A stretch of 61,947 bases of DNA from Pantoea wallisii (GCF_002095485.1 NZ_MLFS01000022.1:1-61947); one strand, 5' to 3'; positions 22,513-30,332 are shown, counted from the stretch's first letter. Notes: generated by a model not told the origin, from the letters alone. Program-made: numbers and translations.

Positions 22513-22541
22513 CTGCTTCTGTGCGGGCGAGATGATATAAT
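22513..22541 (+). promoter_or_regulatory. Candidate sigma-70 promoter of lipA
   Basis: CTGCTT (22513-22518), a 17-bp spacer, and a perfect TATAAT (22536-22541). A start near 22548 would give a leader of about 87 bases containing the inverted repeat at 22565-22604. Confidence 0.55.
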
Positions 22542-22564
22542 TTTTGCAATTTTTTCAAATAAAG

Positions 22565-22604
22565 TTGAAAGCCTGGTTCTCAGTTTGAGTGAGGAAGCTT
22601 TCAA
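22565..22604 (+). promoter_or_regulatory. Two-tier hairpin in the lipA leader
   Basis: Outer arms TTGAAAGC (22565-22572) and GCTTTCAA (22597-22604) enclose inner arms CTCA / TGAG with a three-base loop. It lies 30 bases before the lipA ATG, inside the predicted 5' UTR. It has no T-run and is not a terminator; a regulatory or stabilising leader is possible. Confidence 0.4.
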
Positions 22605-22634
22605 ATCGCAATCCCGACCGGAACCTGCAGATTT

Positions 22635-23600
22635 ATGAGTAAACCAATTCAGATGGAACGTGGCGTCAAATATCGCGATGCCGACAAAATGGCGCTGATT
22701 CCGGTGAAAACCGTGGTCACCGAGCGCGAAGAGATTTTACGTAAGCCCGAGTGGATGAAGATCAAACTGCCTGCGGACTCCAGCCGCATTCAGGGTATCA
22801 AGGCTGCCATGCGGAAAAATGGCCTGCACTCGGTGTGTGAGGAGGCCTCCTGTCCTAACCTTGCCGAATGTTTCAACCACGGCACCGCAACCTTCATGAT
22901 TCTGGGCGCGATTTGTACCCGCCGCTGCCCGTTCTGCGACGTCGCACACGGCCGCCCGAATGCGCCGGACGCGAATGAACCGTTGAAGCTGGCGCAGACC
23001 ATTGCCGATATGGCGCTGCGTTATGTGGTCATCACCTCTGTTGACCGTGATGACCTGCGTGACGGCGGTGCTCAGCACTTTGCCGACTGCATTACGGCCA
23101 TTCGTGAAAAGAGCCCAACGATTAAGATCGAAACGCTGGTACCTGACTTCCGTGGTCGCATGGATCGTGCACTGGAGATCCTTACCGCCACGCCGCCGGA
23201 TGTGTTCAACCACAACCTGGAGAACGTACCGCGCGTCTATCGCCAGGTGCGTCCGGGTGCCAACTATGAGTGGTCGCTGAAGCTGCTGGAGCGTTTCAAA
23301 GAGGCGCATCCTGATGTGCCGACCAAATCCGGCCTGATGGTGGGCCTGGGTGAAACCAATGCGGAGATTATCGAAGTGATGCGCGATCTGCGTCGTCACG
23401 GCGTTACCATGCTGACGCTCGGCCAGTATCTGCAGCCAAGCCGCCATCACCTGCCGGTACAGCGTTATGTCAGCCCGGCTGAATTCGATGAGATGAAAGA
23501 GGAAGCGATGGCCATGGGCTTCACCCATGCCGCCTGCGGCCCGTTTGTACGCTCTTCTTATCATGCCGATATGCAGGCGAAAGGCCTGGAAGTGAAGTAA
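22635..23600 (+). CDS. lipA: Lipoyl synthase
   Basis: Radical-SAM enzyme that inserts two sulfurs into protein-bound octanoate. Auxiliary cluster motif [12 protein letters not shown] (around 68-79) and radical-SAM motif CTRRCPFC (around 94-101) are intact, with the C-terminal RSSY serine. 321 residues as in E. coli. Confidence 0.98.
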   Translation: MSKPIQMERGVKYRDADKMALIPVKTVVTEREEILRKPEWMKIKLPADSSRIQGIKAAMRKNGLHSVCEEASCPNLAECFNHGTATFMILGAICTRRCPFCDVAHGRPNAPDANEPLKLAQTIADMALRYVVITSVDRDDLRDGGAQHFADCITAIREKSPTIKIETLVPDFRGRMDRALEILTATPPDVFNHNLENVPRVYRQVRPGANYEWSLKLLERFKEAHPDVPTKSGLMVGLGETNAEIIEVMRDLRRHGVTMLTLGQYLQPSRHHLPVQRYVSPAEFDEMKEEAMAMGFTHAACGPFVRSSYHADMQAKGLEVK

Positions 23601-23609
23601 CAGCCTGTC

Positions 23610-23637
23610 GCAATTGCGCCCGTCGTGGCGCAATTGC
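23610..23637 (+). terminator. Perfect 10-bp hairpin after lipA
   Basis: GCAATTGCGC and GCGCAATTGC around an 8-base loop, nine bases after the lipA stop. It is not followed by a T-run, so it may protect the 3' end or need Rho. Confidence 0.5.
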
Positions 23638-23875
23638 AAAATTCTCCTTAAAAGCTTTAAGACTTGTGCCAAATCTGTCGCTTTAACCGCTGAGGCCGTA
23701 AAAGCCCTTTTTTTCTTTTTCAGCGTGTTTTTTATAAAGGTCAGATTATGCAACCATCCTTTCATGTCGATGAGCCCGATTTTCGGGCGGCAGATGTGGC
23801 GGGTCACTCCATGAGTCAGCGGCGTGCCGGCGATTCGGGCGAAAGCTGGAAGCGCGAAAGGCCCGCACTACGCCA

Positions 23876-24775
23876 ATGGATATCACCAACCCATTTGTCA
23901 CGCCGCACGCCTCCTGTGAACTGGCGTTTCTGGCAACGGCGATCAGCATTGAACATCGTTACGACGAAGTGCACATGCATCTTCCCGCTGCCAGTCATAC
24001 GCCCGCCACGCTGCCGCTGCAGGCCGCTGATAACGTAGTTTCAGCCGCAGAAGTGCCGGTTCTTCCGGTCGCGCTGCCTGCCATAAAAACTGAAACCGTC
24101 CCGGAAGGGTATGCCATCAGTGCTGTTCCCGTGCCTGTTGTTAACCCGCTGCTGCCGCAGTTTTGGTTACCTCAGCCCCTCTTATCCCCTGCCACTCTCG
24201 TGAAGATCGGAGTAACTGCCTTCAAAACAGCCCAGCCTGCCGCGCTGTTGCCGAATGATAGCGTATCCGATATCAAAGCTCCGGCGGCCCTCCACGCGCG
24301 CTATGATGATGACTACAAGCCGGCGATGTTCAGCGGTAAAGCCCCGGCTGGAAAACTGCTGCAGTTTTACATTGACGGTATACTGGTGGGCAGTATTGAG
24401 ATCGATGAGAGCGGCGACTGGCAATTTGAGCAACCAGCAGGATTAGGCGGCGCGCAACACACCTTCAGCGCCATCCTCGTCGATGAAGAGGGGGTGATCG
24501 GCGAGCAGCTGGATATGCCTTTTACTTCGCTGCCGTGGCTGGATAGTACGCTTCTTCCCCCTGACGAGAGTGAACTGGTCCGAATCGAGCTGGCGCTGAT
24601 TGAGCTGACGCTACCGCAGGAGGATACCGTACCTGCGATCTCTCCGCTGCCGCTGACAAACGAGATTCTAACTGACTGGCAGACGCAGGCGGGCATCAGC
24701 GTAACGACACCGCTAACCGGAATGGACCTGCTGATGTGGGATGAAAGTGCTGACGGCCCTGTTGTGTGGCACTAA
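23876..24775 (+). CDS. Unrecognised protein with a bacterial Ig-like/Bap-type domain; 5' end possibly frameshifted
   Basis: Not a gene I recognise. The 299-residue frame is acidic and Pro/Ala/Leu-rich. Around residues 155-205 it has a segment typical of Bap/Ig-like modules (FSGKAPAGKLLQFYIDG, then SIEIDESGDWQFEQPAGLGG) as found in large adhesins. No signal peptide or membrane segment is seen. The ATG at 23876 has no good ribosome site. A better start (ATG 23748, preceded by AAAGG) opens another frame (MQPSFHVDEPDF...) that would join this one if one A were added at the CAATGG near 23875, giving about 343 residues. Whether that is a real frameshift is unknown. It occupies the lipA-tatE interval, where E. 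coli has nothing comparable. Confidence 0.6.
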   Translation: MDITNPFVTPHASCELAFLATAISIEHRYDEVHMHLPAASHTPATLPLQAADNVVSAAEVPVLPVALPAIKTETVPEGYAISAVPVPVVNPLLPQFWLPQPLLSPATLVKIGVTAFKTAQPAALLPNDSVSDIKAPAALHARYDDDYKPAMFSGKAPAGKLLQFYIDGILVGSIEIDESGDWQFEQPAGLGGAQHTFSAILVDEEGVIGEQLDMPFTSLPWLDSTLLPPDESELVRIELALIELTLPQEDTVPAISPLPLTNEILTDWQTQAGISVTTPLTGMDLLMWDESADGPVVWH

Positions 24776-24781
24776 ATAAAC

Positions 24782-24811
24782 AAAAACCAGACTGCTGCAG
24801 TCTGGTTTTTT
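24782..24811. terminator. Bidirectional terminator between the Ig-like gene and tatE
   Basis: AAAAACCAGACTG / CAGTCTGGTTTTT inverted repeat with a CTG-type loop. A-rich and T-rich flanks let it work on both strands for the two convergent genes. Confidence 0.88.
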
Positions 24812-24856
24812 AGTAGCGCAATAAATATTTACACTTATTGACGTTCAGCGCAGAGA

Positions 24857-25060
24857 TTACTCTTTGTGGCTAACGCGTTCAGCCGGAACTTCTTCAGCGC
24901 TCTGTTTGGCGGTGGAGGATTCATCATCTTTCATGGCTTTTTTGAAGCCTTTGATTGCGGAACCCAGATCGCCACCCAGTGAACGTAACTTATTGGTGCC
25001 AAAAAGCAGTACGATAAGCGCACCGATGATCAGCAGTTTGGCAATACTGATACCTTCCAT
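24857..25060 (-). CDS. tatE: Sec-independent translocase protein TatE
   Basis: TatA-family subunit of the twin-arginine translocase: one N-terminal membrane helix ([18 protein letters not shown]), the hinge and amphipathic helix [12 protein letters not shown], and an acidic tail ending SHKE as in E. coli TatE. 67 residues. It sits next to lipA and convergent to that side, as in E. coli. Confidence 0.94.
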   Translation of the reverse strand: MEGISIAKLLIIGALIVLLFGTNKLRSLGGDLGSAIKGFKKAMKDDESSTAKQSAEEVPAERVSHKE

Positions 25061-25158
25061 ATTTTACCTTTCAACCTTCGCGAAAACGGACAACCGTTAT
25101 TAACGCGCAGTTTATCACCTGTCTCAACTGGAATCTGTAACAGAGTGAGATCGATGGG

Positions 25159-25269
25159 TCAGATAAACCGGCTAAGAAACGCCTGAGTTCGCGGGTAGTG
25201 TGAGTTGTTGATCGCCAGCGGATAGTAATCCGCGTTTATGCCCGCCAGCGCGATGGCGGCAATCATCAT
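25159..25269 (-). CDS. Candidate 36-residue protein downstream of ybeM
   Basis: ATG at 25269 (followed by a second ATG) preceded by GAGGG at normal spacing. It begins 15 bases after the ybeM stop on the same strand. The product starts MMIAAIALAG and ends FLSRFI: a short hydrophobic start, then a polar Asn/Tyr-rich part. No family recognised. It could be a translationally coupled small protein or the remnant of a longer gene. Confidence 0.35.
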   Translation of the reverse strand: MMIAAIALAGINADYYPLAINNSHYPRTQAFLSRFI

Positions 25270-25284
25270 TTTCCCTCGATAGCT

Positions 25285-26079
25285 TCAGCGTGGCTGCAGT
25301 TCAGGGCGGACAAAGCGGCGATTTTCCAGTACCGGCAGTACGCTTCGCGCCCAGGCAATGCGCTGCGGATCAAGTTCCGCAAATATCAGGGCTGCGGATT
25401 CCGGCGCTTTCGCAATCGCGACGCCAAGGGGATCAATCACCAGGCTGTTGCCAATATTACGCGGACCGCACTCGCCAACCGCCACCATATAGCAGGTGTT
25501 TTCCAGGGCACGCGCGGTAGTCAGCAACTCCCAGTGCATCTCCTTAAGCGGCCCTTTAACCCACGCTGAGGGCAGCACCAGCACATCGGCACCGTCCAGC
25601 GCCAGACGGCGTGCCAGCTCCGGGAAACGCACGTCGTAGCAGGTCATCAGGCCCACTTTCATGCCCGCCACCTCCACCAGCGGCGGCACCTCATGGCCAG
25701 GATTGACGCGCTGTGACTCCTGCATCGCAAACGCATCGTAGAGATGCAGCTTCACGTACCGGGCGATGATTTCGCCATTGCGGAGAACGATCAGAACGTT
25801 ATGCGCTTTATTACCCTCAACCGGCACGTGTACGCTCATTATGGTGGTCAGCGTATTACCGCGGCTGGCCGCCAGCAACTGCGTGACAAACGGCCCATCC
25901 AGCGGCTGTGCGGCTTTCAGTACGCGATCGGGATCGGCGATGTCCTGCGCCAGCACGGCTTCCGGCAGCACCAGCAAATCCGCCCCGCCGGCCAACGCAT
26001 TGTTCATCAGGCCAATACAGATCGCGGCATTCTCCTGCCATTCGCGGCTGACGGCAAATTGTCCCATTGCAACTTTCAT
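25285..26079 (-). CDS. ybeM: Deaminated glutathione amidase-type carbon-nitrogen hydrolase YbeM
   Basis: Nitrilase-superfamily amidase of the Nit1/YbeM group, thought to hydrolyse deaminated glutathione as metabolite repair. Catalytic triad elements: Glu in LPEAVLA, Lys in YVKLHLYD, Cys in MTCYDVRFPE. I chose the ATG at 26079 (MKVAMGQFAV) because GAGGGGAG lies five bases upstream, giving 264 residues; an in-frame start 21 bases further up has no such site. The gene is intact here, while in E. coli K-12 it is interrupted. Confidence 0.9.
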   Translation of the reverse strand: MKVAMGQFAVSREWQENAAICIGLMNNALAGGADLLVLPEAVLAQDIADPDRVLKAAQPLDGPFVTQLLAASRGNTLTTIMSVHVPVEGNKAHNVLIVLRNGEIIARYVKLHLYDAFAMQESQRVNPGHEVPPLVEVAGMKVGLMTCYDVRFPELARRLALDGADVLVLPSAWVKGPLKEMHWELLTTARALENTCYMVAVGECGPRNIGNSLVIDPLGVAIAKAPESAALIFAELDPQRIAWARSVLPVLENRRFVRPELQPR

Positions 26080-26186
26080 CGTTACTCCCCTCGGGGGCAA
26101 ATACCGCGCTCAGCTCATCAGCCTTTAACCTTCAGCAGCAGGCCAGCGTCGGCGGTTAGTCATGGCTTCCGGTCGCGAGATAAACG

Positions 26187-26612
26187 TTAGCCCAGACCTT
26201 TAATGTGATAGCGCGGTGACTCAACATAACCTTCACGTGCATAGAACTGATTGGCTTTAACGCGTGAGGCGTGACAGTGTACTTCCATGCGATCGCATCC
26301 GCGTGCGCGCGCCAATTGTTCGGCATGGTTCAGCAGCTGCTGGCCGCTGCCCTTGCTGCGCTCACCTTCGGCAATGCAGAAATAACTAATGCGGGCAAAA
26401 TCGCCTGCCAGCGCCAGCTGCGGAATAAAGTGCAGCGAAAGAAAACCCAAAACCTGATAACCGTGCTCCGCGACCAGCAGCACTTCATCAGGGTGGCTGC
26501 TTAGCTGTGCCAGGCGCGCTTCTATAAACTGTTCGGTATTGCGGTAACCCAGTTCGGTTAACAGCGCACTCAGGGCAAAACTGTCTTTAGCCTGTGCTTC
26601 ACGTATGTTCAT
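26187..26612 (-). CDS. GNAT-family N-acetyltransferase
   Basis: 141 residues beginning MNIREAQAKD, with a GGAGG ribosome site just upstream. The GNAT core is visible: VLLVAEHGYQVLGFLSL beta strands, acetyl-CoA-binding loop GERSKGSGQQLL (motif A), and C-terminal ANQFYAREGYV. Substrate unknown. About 105 bp upstream of the ybeM start on the same strand. Confidence 0.85.
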   Translation of the reverse strand: MNIREAQAKDSFALSALLTELGYRNTEQFIEARLAQLSSHPDEVLLVAEHGYQVLGFLSLHFIPQLALAGDFARISYFCIAEGERSKGSGQQLLNHAEQLARARGCDRMEVHCHASRVKANQFYAREGYVESPRYHIKGLG

Positions 26613-26816
26613 CCTGCCTCCTCCCTTTTCCCTGCCTGCTGTTATATAGCGTTGGCCGCTAAAAAGCTGCACGTATGATTTGTTATGAGGATGTTACAGA
26701 CATTATCTGTGAGATACGCCGCAGAATGTGCGTTGTCATCCGGCTGTTATGCGCGCTTAAGGCTGGCTTAATCTTGCTTTGCCATGCTGACGGAAATGAA
26801 CTGACGGGGCAAATGG

Positions 26817-26915
26817 ATGAAGAACTTGATACCGCGTTGCTTTAATGAACTGCTGGCGCTCTCAATCACCACCGTGGCGATTATTGCCTGGGCGATGATG
26901 TGGTGGCAGGCCTGA
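26817..26915 (+). CDS. Candidate 32-residue single-pass membrane protein
   Basis: ATG at 26817 opens a frame starting MKNLIPRCFNE followed by a 20-residue hydrophobic stretch (LLALSITTVAIIAWAMMWW) and stop at 26915. The pattern of a basic start and one Trp-capped helix fits bacterial small membrane proteins. The ribosome site is modest (GGGGCAAATGG). It ends 10 bases before the cspE terminator, which could serve both genes. I know no named homologue. Confidence 0.4.
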   Translation: MKNLIPRCFNELLALSITTVAIIAWAMMWWQA

Positions 26916-26924
26916 AAAAAGGAT

Positions 26925-26953
26925 AAAAAAAACCCGCCAGAAGGCGGGTTTTT
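26925..26953. terminator. Terminator after cspE
   Basis: AAACCCGCC, AGAA loop, GGCGGGTTT, with eight A on one side and five T on the other. The longer T-run is on the minus strand, so it mainly ends cspE, and it can also serve the small + strand frame. Confidence 0.88.
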
Positions 26954-26971
26954 AAAATTCTGACTGTTAAC

Positions 26972-27181
26972 TTACAGAGCGATAACGTTAGCAGCAGATG
27001 GGCCTTTAGCGCCGTCGGTGATTTCAAACTCTACACGCTGACCTTCAGCCAGAGTTTTGAAGCCGTTGCTCATGATAGCAGAGAAGTGTACGAATACATC
27101 TTTGCTGCCATCTTCTGGAGTAATGAAACCGAATCCTTTGGACTCATTAAACCACTTAACGTTACCTTTGATCTTGGACAT
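26972..27181 (-). CDS. cspE: Cold-shock-like RNA chaperone CspE
   Basis: 69-residue OB-fold protein that binds single-stranded nucleic acid, melts RNA structure and acts as an antiterminator. RNP1 KGFGFI and RNP2 VFVHFSA are intact. The sequence differs from E. coli CspE at only a few positions (for example IMSNGF). Position next to pagP matches the cspE locus. A 5' untranslated region of moderate length is likely. Confidence 0.96.
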   Translation of the reverse strand: MSKIKGNVKWFNESKGFGFITPEDGSKDVFVHFSAIMSNGFKTLAEGQRVEFEITDGAKGPSAANVIAL

Positions 27182-27331
27182 CTATATTACCTTTACATGA
27201 AAAATGGACACTAAACTGTGTCGGCATCTAGTACAGCAATTGCGGTGACATTTGTCCAGTGAGAATTGATGAAAAAGTGATAAATATCGATTTTTTCCAC
27301 CTCCTTCACACTTTCTGCCTCTTCTCCTGGC

Positions 27332-27904
27332 TTAAAACTGGAAGCGCAGCCAGGCAAAATAGACGTTGCCGTTGTTATAAGTGCCCGGAATATAAGTCAT
27401 TTGGAAGGTAGCCGGGCCATATCCTAATGACGCCAGCGGTAACACCAGCGGAATCGGGATATAGTTCCAGTTATCTCTGGCCGTAACGCCTGCGGTGTAG
27501 CCGGCACCGAGATGGAAGTTCTGATCGTTCAGCGGTCGCCATGTCGCTTCCCAACCGTAGCCGGCAATGGGTTCCCACTTGTTAAACGAATCTTTAAAGG
27601 CCATGGCATACAGGCCATGCCAGTTACCCTTCTCATCCCAGCGCGACACACCGCCGCCAGCGCCCCATGGTCGCTCGTTGTATTTTCTGATGTGCTCATC
27701 ATCATAGGTTAAGCGGTTGTGCCAGGTAATTGCCGGCACGTAAAGGTCGTAACTTTGCGGTTGTGACCAGGTTTGCGCCACGTTGCCAGAAAACGTATTC
27801 CAGCCCGTTTTAAGCGCTTCGCCGGTGGTTGCCGCTGGTGTTGAAAAAGAGACCGGTAAGGTCAAAATGCAGCCTGAAAAGGCGGCTAAAAGGTGCCGAT
27901 TCAC
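27332..27904 (-). CDS. pagP: Lipid A palmitoyltransferase PagP
   Basis: Outer-membrane eight-stranded barrel enzyme that moves palmitate from phospholipid to lipid A, giving resistance to cationic peptides. Signal peptide of about 25 residues. Catalytic His (ITWHNRLTY) and Asp-Ser ([10 protein letters not shown]) are present, and it ends in the aromatic WLRFQF typical of barrel insertion. 190 residues. Usually PhoPQ-controlled; I found no confident PhoP box in the upstream gap. Confidence 0.95.
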   Translation of the reverse strand: MNRHLLAAFSGCILTLPVSFSTPAATTGEALKTGWNTFSGNVAQTWSQPQSYDLYVPAITWHNRLTYDDEHIRKYNERPWGAGGGVSRWDEKGNWHGLYAMAFKDSFNKWEPIAGYGWEATWRPLNDQNFHLGAGYTAGVTARDNWNYIPIPLVLPLASLGYGPATFQMTYIPGTYNNGNVYFAWLRFQF

Positions 27905-28302
27905 AACAAAAATTTCCTGTTAATTTTTTCCGAACACAGCGACCGGGAAGGAACCAGGCCCACTCTCTCGGCTTCGCTGCTGATGCATTTTCGTGCCTGA
28001 ATAGCCTAATCAATACCCGTACTTTATGCGCCAGGCATAGTCCGGATCCCGGGCAATCAGGTGGTTAATTTTACCTCAGAAAATACGGGGAATCGAAACG
28101 GCAGCTAAACGAGTGGAAACTGTTGTAAAGGGATCAAATTGTGCACTTCACGTGTAACTATAACCTTACTTGATTACTTAATAATCAGCAACTTACTCAC
28201 GATCTTTTCAGTGGTGAATAAGTTAATAAAATTTATCAATTGAACTTAAGGGGTAGATAAGATAAATCTCATGACTTCCAGGACGGAAAGAGGAGAAGTG
28301 AA
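27905..28302. other. Intergenic region between pagP and the zinc-ribbon gene
   Basis: About 400 bp, AT-rich from 28130 to 28270, with no coding frame I can support. It must hold the divergent promoters of pagP and of the small gene at 28303. Half-site-like GTTAAT/TTAAG motifs occur around 28220-28250 but not in a pattern I would call a PhoP box. Confidence 0.4.
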
Positions 28303-28488
28303 ATGATTATTCGTTGTAGCCGTTGCGGCTGCGCGCGGTTTTTCTACACATTACCCGGCAGCGAAAACGCCGATAAAGCGCGTCATCATGGTGCCTGTTG
28401 CGCCAGATGTGGTAAGGCCATCAATCAGCATGACCTGATGCCACGCTTACCCACTTCTGTTCCCCCTCCAGCCCGCCATGCTGAATAG
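28303..28488 (+). CDS. Small zinc-ribbon protein
   Basis: 61 residues starting MIIRCSRCGCARFF, with two knuckles CSRC/CGC and CCARC that can bind one zinc. Strong ribosome site (GAGGAGAAG) five to ten bases upstream supports translation. Family unknown to me; short stand-alone zinc ribbons of this type occur widely in enterobacteria. Transcribed convergently with the yohP-like gene. Confidence 0.65.
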   Translation: MIIRCSRCGCARFFYTLPGSENADKARHHGACCARCGKAINQHDLMPRLPTSVPPPARHAE

Positions 28489-28494
28489 CTGAAT

Positions 28495-28514
28495 CAGGCA
28501 CCCAAAGGTGCCTG
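28495..28514. terminator. Hairpin between the zinc-ribbon and yohP-like genes
   Basis: CAGGCACC / GGTGCCTG stem with a 4-base loop between two convergent small genes. No T-run. Confidence 0.45.
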
Positions 28515-28520
28515 TACGCG

Positions 28521-28604
28521 TCAGAAAATCAGTTTAAACACGCCCGTTATCGTCAGCAGTCCCACGATAAAGATGATGGCAATAATCCACAGAATTATTT
28601 TCAT
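28521..28604 (-). CDS. yohP: YohP-like 27-residue membrane protein
   Basis: ATG at 28604 preceded by AAGGAG. The 27-residue product starts MKIILW, has one hydrophobic helix and ends TGVFKLIF, closely following the E. coli small inner-membrane protein YohP in length, start and end. YohP is a stress-induced protein whose mRNA is itself membrane-targeted; function unknown. In E. coli it sits at a different locus, so this is either a relocated or a paralogous copy. Confidence 0.75.
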   Translation of the reverse strand: MKIILWIIAIIFIVGLLTITGVFKLIF

Positions 28605-28654
28605 AGTTCGCTCCTTCAGTGATGAAAATTAACGCGTCTGGGATTCAGTATAGA

Positions 28655-28764
28655 TGATTATTCTGGCTTCGCTCGATCATGCGAAGCGGATCTCACTTAG
28701 CGCTTCTCAGAATAGTTATCCTCCATTTATTTTGCGAGAAGGGTCGCAGCTAAGGCCCTTTTTT
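28655..28764 (+). ncRNA. Candidate structured RNA upstream of the 81-residue gene
   Basis: A -10-like TATAGA (28649-28654) is followed by GCTTCGC / GCGAAGC (28666-28687), an alternative overlapping stem GAAGCG / CGCTTC (28683-28706), and a terminator-like hairpin AAGGGTC / GGCCCTT plus T-run (28739-28764). This could be an sRNA of about 110 bases or an attenuating leader of the next gene. No homologue recognised and no good -35. Confidence 0.35.
28739..28764 (+). terminator. Intrinsic terminator-like hairpin
   Basis: Seven-base stem AAGGGTC / GGCCCTT (one G-T pair) with an 8-base loop, continuing into six T. No coding gene on this strand lies directly upstream, so it points to a short RNA or leader. 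Confidence 0.6.
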
Positions 28765-28862
28765 GTCCCTTGCCGGGCACGTATCAGACGCAGATTGTCT
28801 AAACTTACAGCGCCTGTAGCAGGCCTCAATTGTTATCAATGCCTACGTAACAAGGAGACATT

Positions 28863-29108
28863 ATGAGCACAATTAATACCAGCATGGGACGTTACAGCCT
28901 TAAGGCAAAGGAGTATGGCAATCACATTCGCGGTAGCATTGCCATCAATGACGAAGGCGGTACGCAGCTCACCCTGCAAGAGTTCGATGAGCACTATCTG
29001 GACGATGTGGTCAACAATGTTATTTACCCGGTCACGGGTGGGAACCGTGAAATTACCCGCGCCCTGCGCGAAGAGATGGTAAAAGCGGGCTTTGAACAGC
29101 CGCATTAA
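28863..29108 (+). CDS. Conserved-looking 81-residue protein of unknown function
   Basis: ATG at 28863 follows AAGGAG by six bases, a strong ribosome site. The product is soluble and acidic, begins MSTINTSMGRYSLKAKEYG, has a QLTLQEFDEHYLDDVVNNVI stretch and ends AGFEQPH. No domain recognised. A perfect hairpin follows, so it is probably a monocistronic gene. Confidence 0.7.
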   Translation: MSTINTSMGRYSLKAKEYGNHIRGSIAINDEGGTQLTLQEFDEHYLDDVVNNVIYPVTGGNREITRALREEMVKAGFEQPH

Positions 29109-29115
29109 GCCAGTT

Positions 29116-29134
29116 GGGCCACATATTGTGGCCC
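29116..29134 (+). terminator. Terminator after the 81-residue gene
   Basis: GGGCCACA / TGTGGCCC stem with a 3-base loop followed by TTGCTTT, seven bases after the stop. Confidence 0.65.
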
Positions 29135-29208
29135 TTGCTTTATCCGGGTTGCGGTTAGACCGGTTTTCGGCGCAGGATGCGTCTTTACCCGATAAGGAGA
29201 TTGACCGC

Positions 29209-30291
29209 ATGACCACGCTTCATCGCATTTCCCCTTCAGCGCTCCATTCGTTTGTTCAGGCTATCTGGTTACAGGCGGGCAGCAGTGCCGCCGAGGCGCG
29301 CCTGGTGGCCGACCATTTGGTCGCCGCTAACCTGGCCGGACACGACTCACACGGCGTCGGCATGATCCCCAGCTATATGGCGTCGCTTACGCAGGGCTTT
29401 TTGCAGCTCAATCAGCACGTCAGCATTGAGAAAGATGTTGGCGCAGTGATAACCGTCAATGGTCACAACGGTTTTGGCCAGGTGGCCGCCTATGAAGCGA
29501 TGCAGCACGGCATTGCACGTGCAGAGAAGTTTGGTATCGCGGCGGTAGGTTTACATCATTCGCACCATATTGGTCGCATCGGACACTGGGCAGAGCAGTG
29601 TGCGGCCGCGGGCTTTGTATCATTCCACTTTGTGAACGTGATGGGCGACCCGATGGTGGCGCCGTTTAATGGCAGCGATCGCCGTTTCGGCACCAACCCT
29701 TTCTGCGCAATCTTTCCGCGCCGCGCCGGCAAACCGCTGCTGCTGGATTTTGCCACCAGCGGTATCGCCTTTGGCAAAACGCGCGTGGCGTTTAATAAAG
29801 GCCAGCCGGTGGCGCCAGGTTATCTGATTGATCATCAGGGCCAGCCCACATCAGACCCGGGCGTAATGCATCAGCCGCCCTTCGGTTCACTGACGGCGTT
29901 CGGCCTGCACAAAGGGTATGCGCTGGCGACCTTATGTGAAATTCTGGGCGGTGCGCTGTCGGGGGGCCGCACCACGCACGATGCCACGCTGGTTACCAGT
30001 CATGACGCTATCTTTAACTGCATGACCACCGTGATCCTCAATCCTGACGCTTTTGATGCGCCGGGCATGCAGGAGGAGGCTGAATCATTTCTGGCGTGGG
30101 TTAAACGTTCACCGCAAAGTGGCGCGGCGCCCATTCAGGTACCCGGCGAGTGGGAAGAGCATAACCGGCAGGTACGCGAGCGCGAGGGCATTCCGCTGGA
30201 CAGTAATAGCTGGGCGCAGATTTGTGCCGCAGCCCTGCAGGCCGGCATGCCAGAGGAGACGCTGGCGACCTGGCGTGCGTTAGCGCAGTAA
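29209..30291 (+). CDS. hcxB: Hydroxycarboxylate dehydrogenase B (YbiC-type, Ldh2 family)
   Basis: NAD(P)-dependent dehydrogenase of the malate/L-lactate/ureidoglycolate (Ldh2) family that reduces 2-oxoacids. Family signatures: GHDSHGVGMIPSY near residue 45, HSHHIGRIGHWAEQ near 120, FGTNPFCAIFPR, and DFATSGIAFGKTR. 360 residues, as E. coli YbiC. I chose the ATG at 29209 because AAGGAG lies ten bases upstream; the longer frame would run through the preceding hairpin. Confidence 0.9.
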   Translation: MTTLHRISPSALHSFVQAIWLQAGSSAAEARLVADHLVAANLAGHDSHGVGMIPSYMASLTQGFLQLNQHVSIEKDVGAVITVNGHNGFGQVAAYEAMQHGIARAEKFGIAAVGLHHSHHIGRIGHWAEQCAAAGFVSFHFVNVMGDPMVAPFNGSDRRFGTNPFCAIFPRRAGKPLLLDFATSGIAFGKTRVAFNKGQPVAPGYLIDHQGQPTSDPGVMHQPPFGSLTAFGLHKGYALATLCEILGGALSGGRTTHDATLVTSHDAIFNCMTTVILNPDAFDAPGMQEEAESFLAWVKRSPQSGAAPIQVPGEWEEHNRQVREREGIPLDSNSWAQICAAALQAGMPEETLATWRALAQ

Positions 30292-30302
30292 GTCGCCCGG
30301 GG

Positions 30303-30326
30303 AGCTGAGGCGCAGCGGCCTCAGCT
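30303..30326. terminator. Hairpin between convergent hcxB and gntT
   Basis: AGCTGAGGC / GCCTCAGCT, a perfect nine-base stem with a 6-base loop, between two convergent stops. There is no clear T-run on either side. Confidence 0.5.
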
Positions 30327-30332
30327 TAAGGA

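Noticed and set aside
22737..23807. 356-codon open frame on the minus strand
   Set aside because: It lies antisense to lipA, which is unmistakable, and its composition (His/Arg/Gln-rich, low-complexity) is that of a codon shadow.
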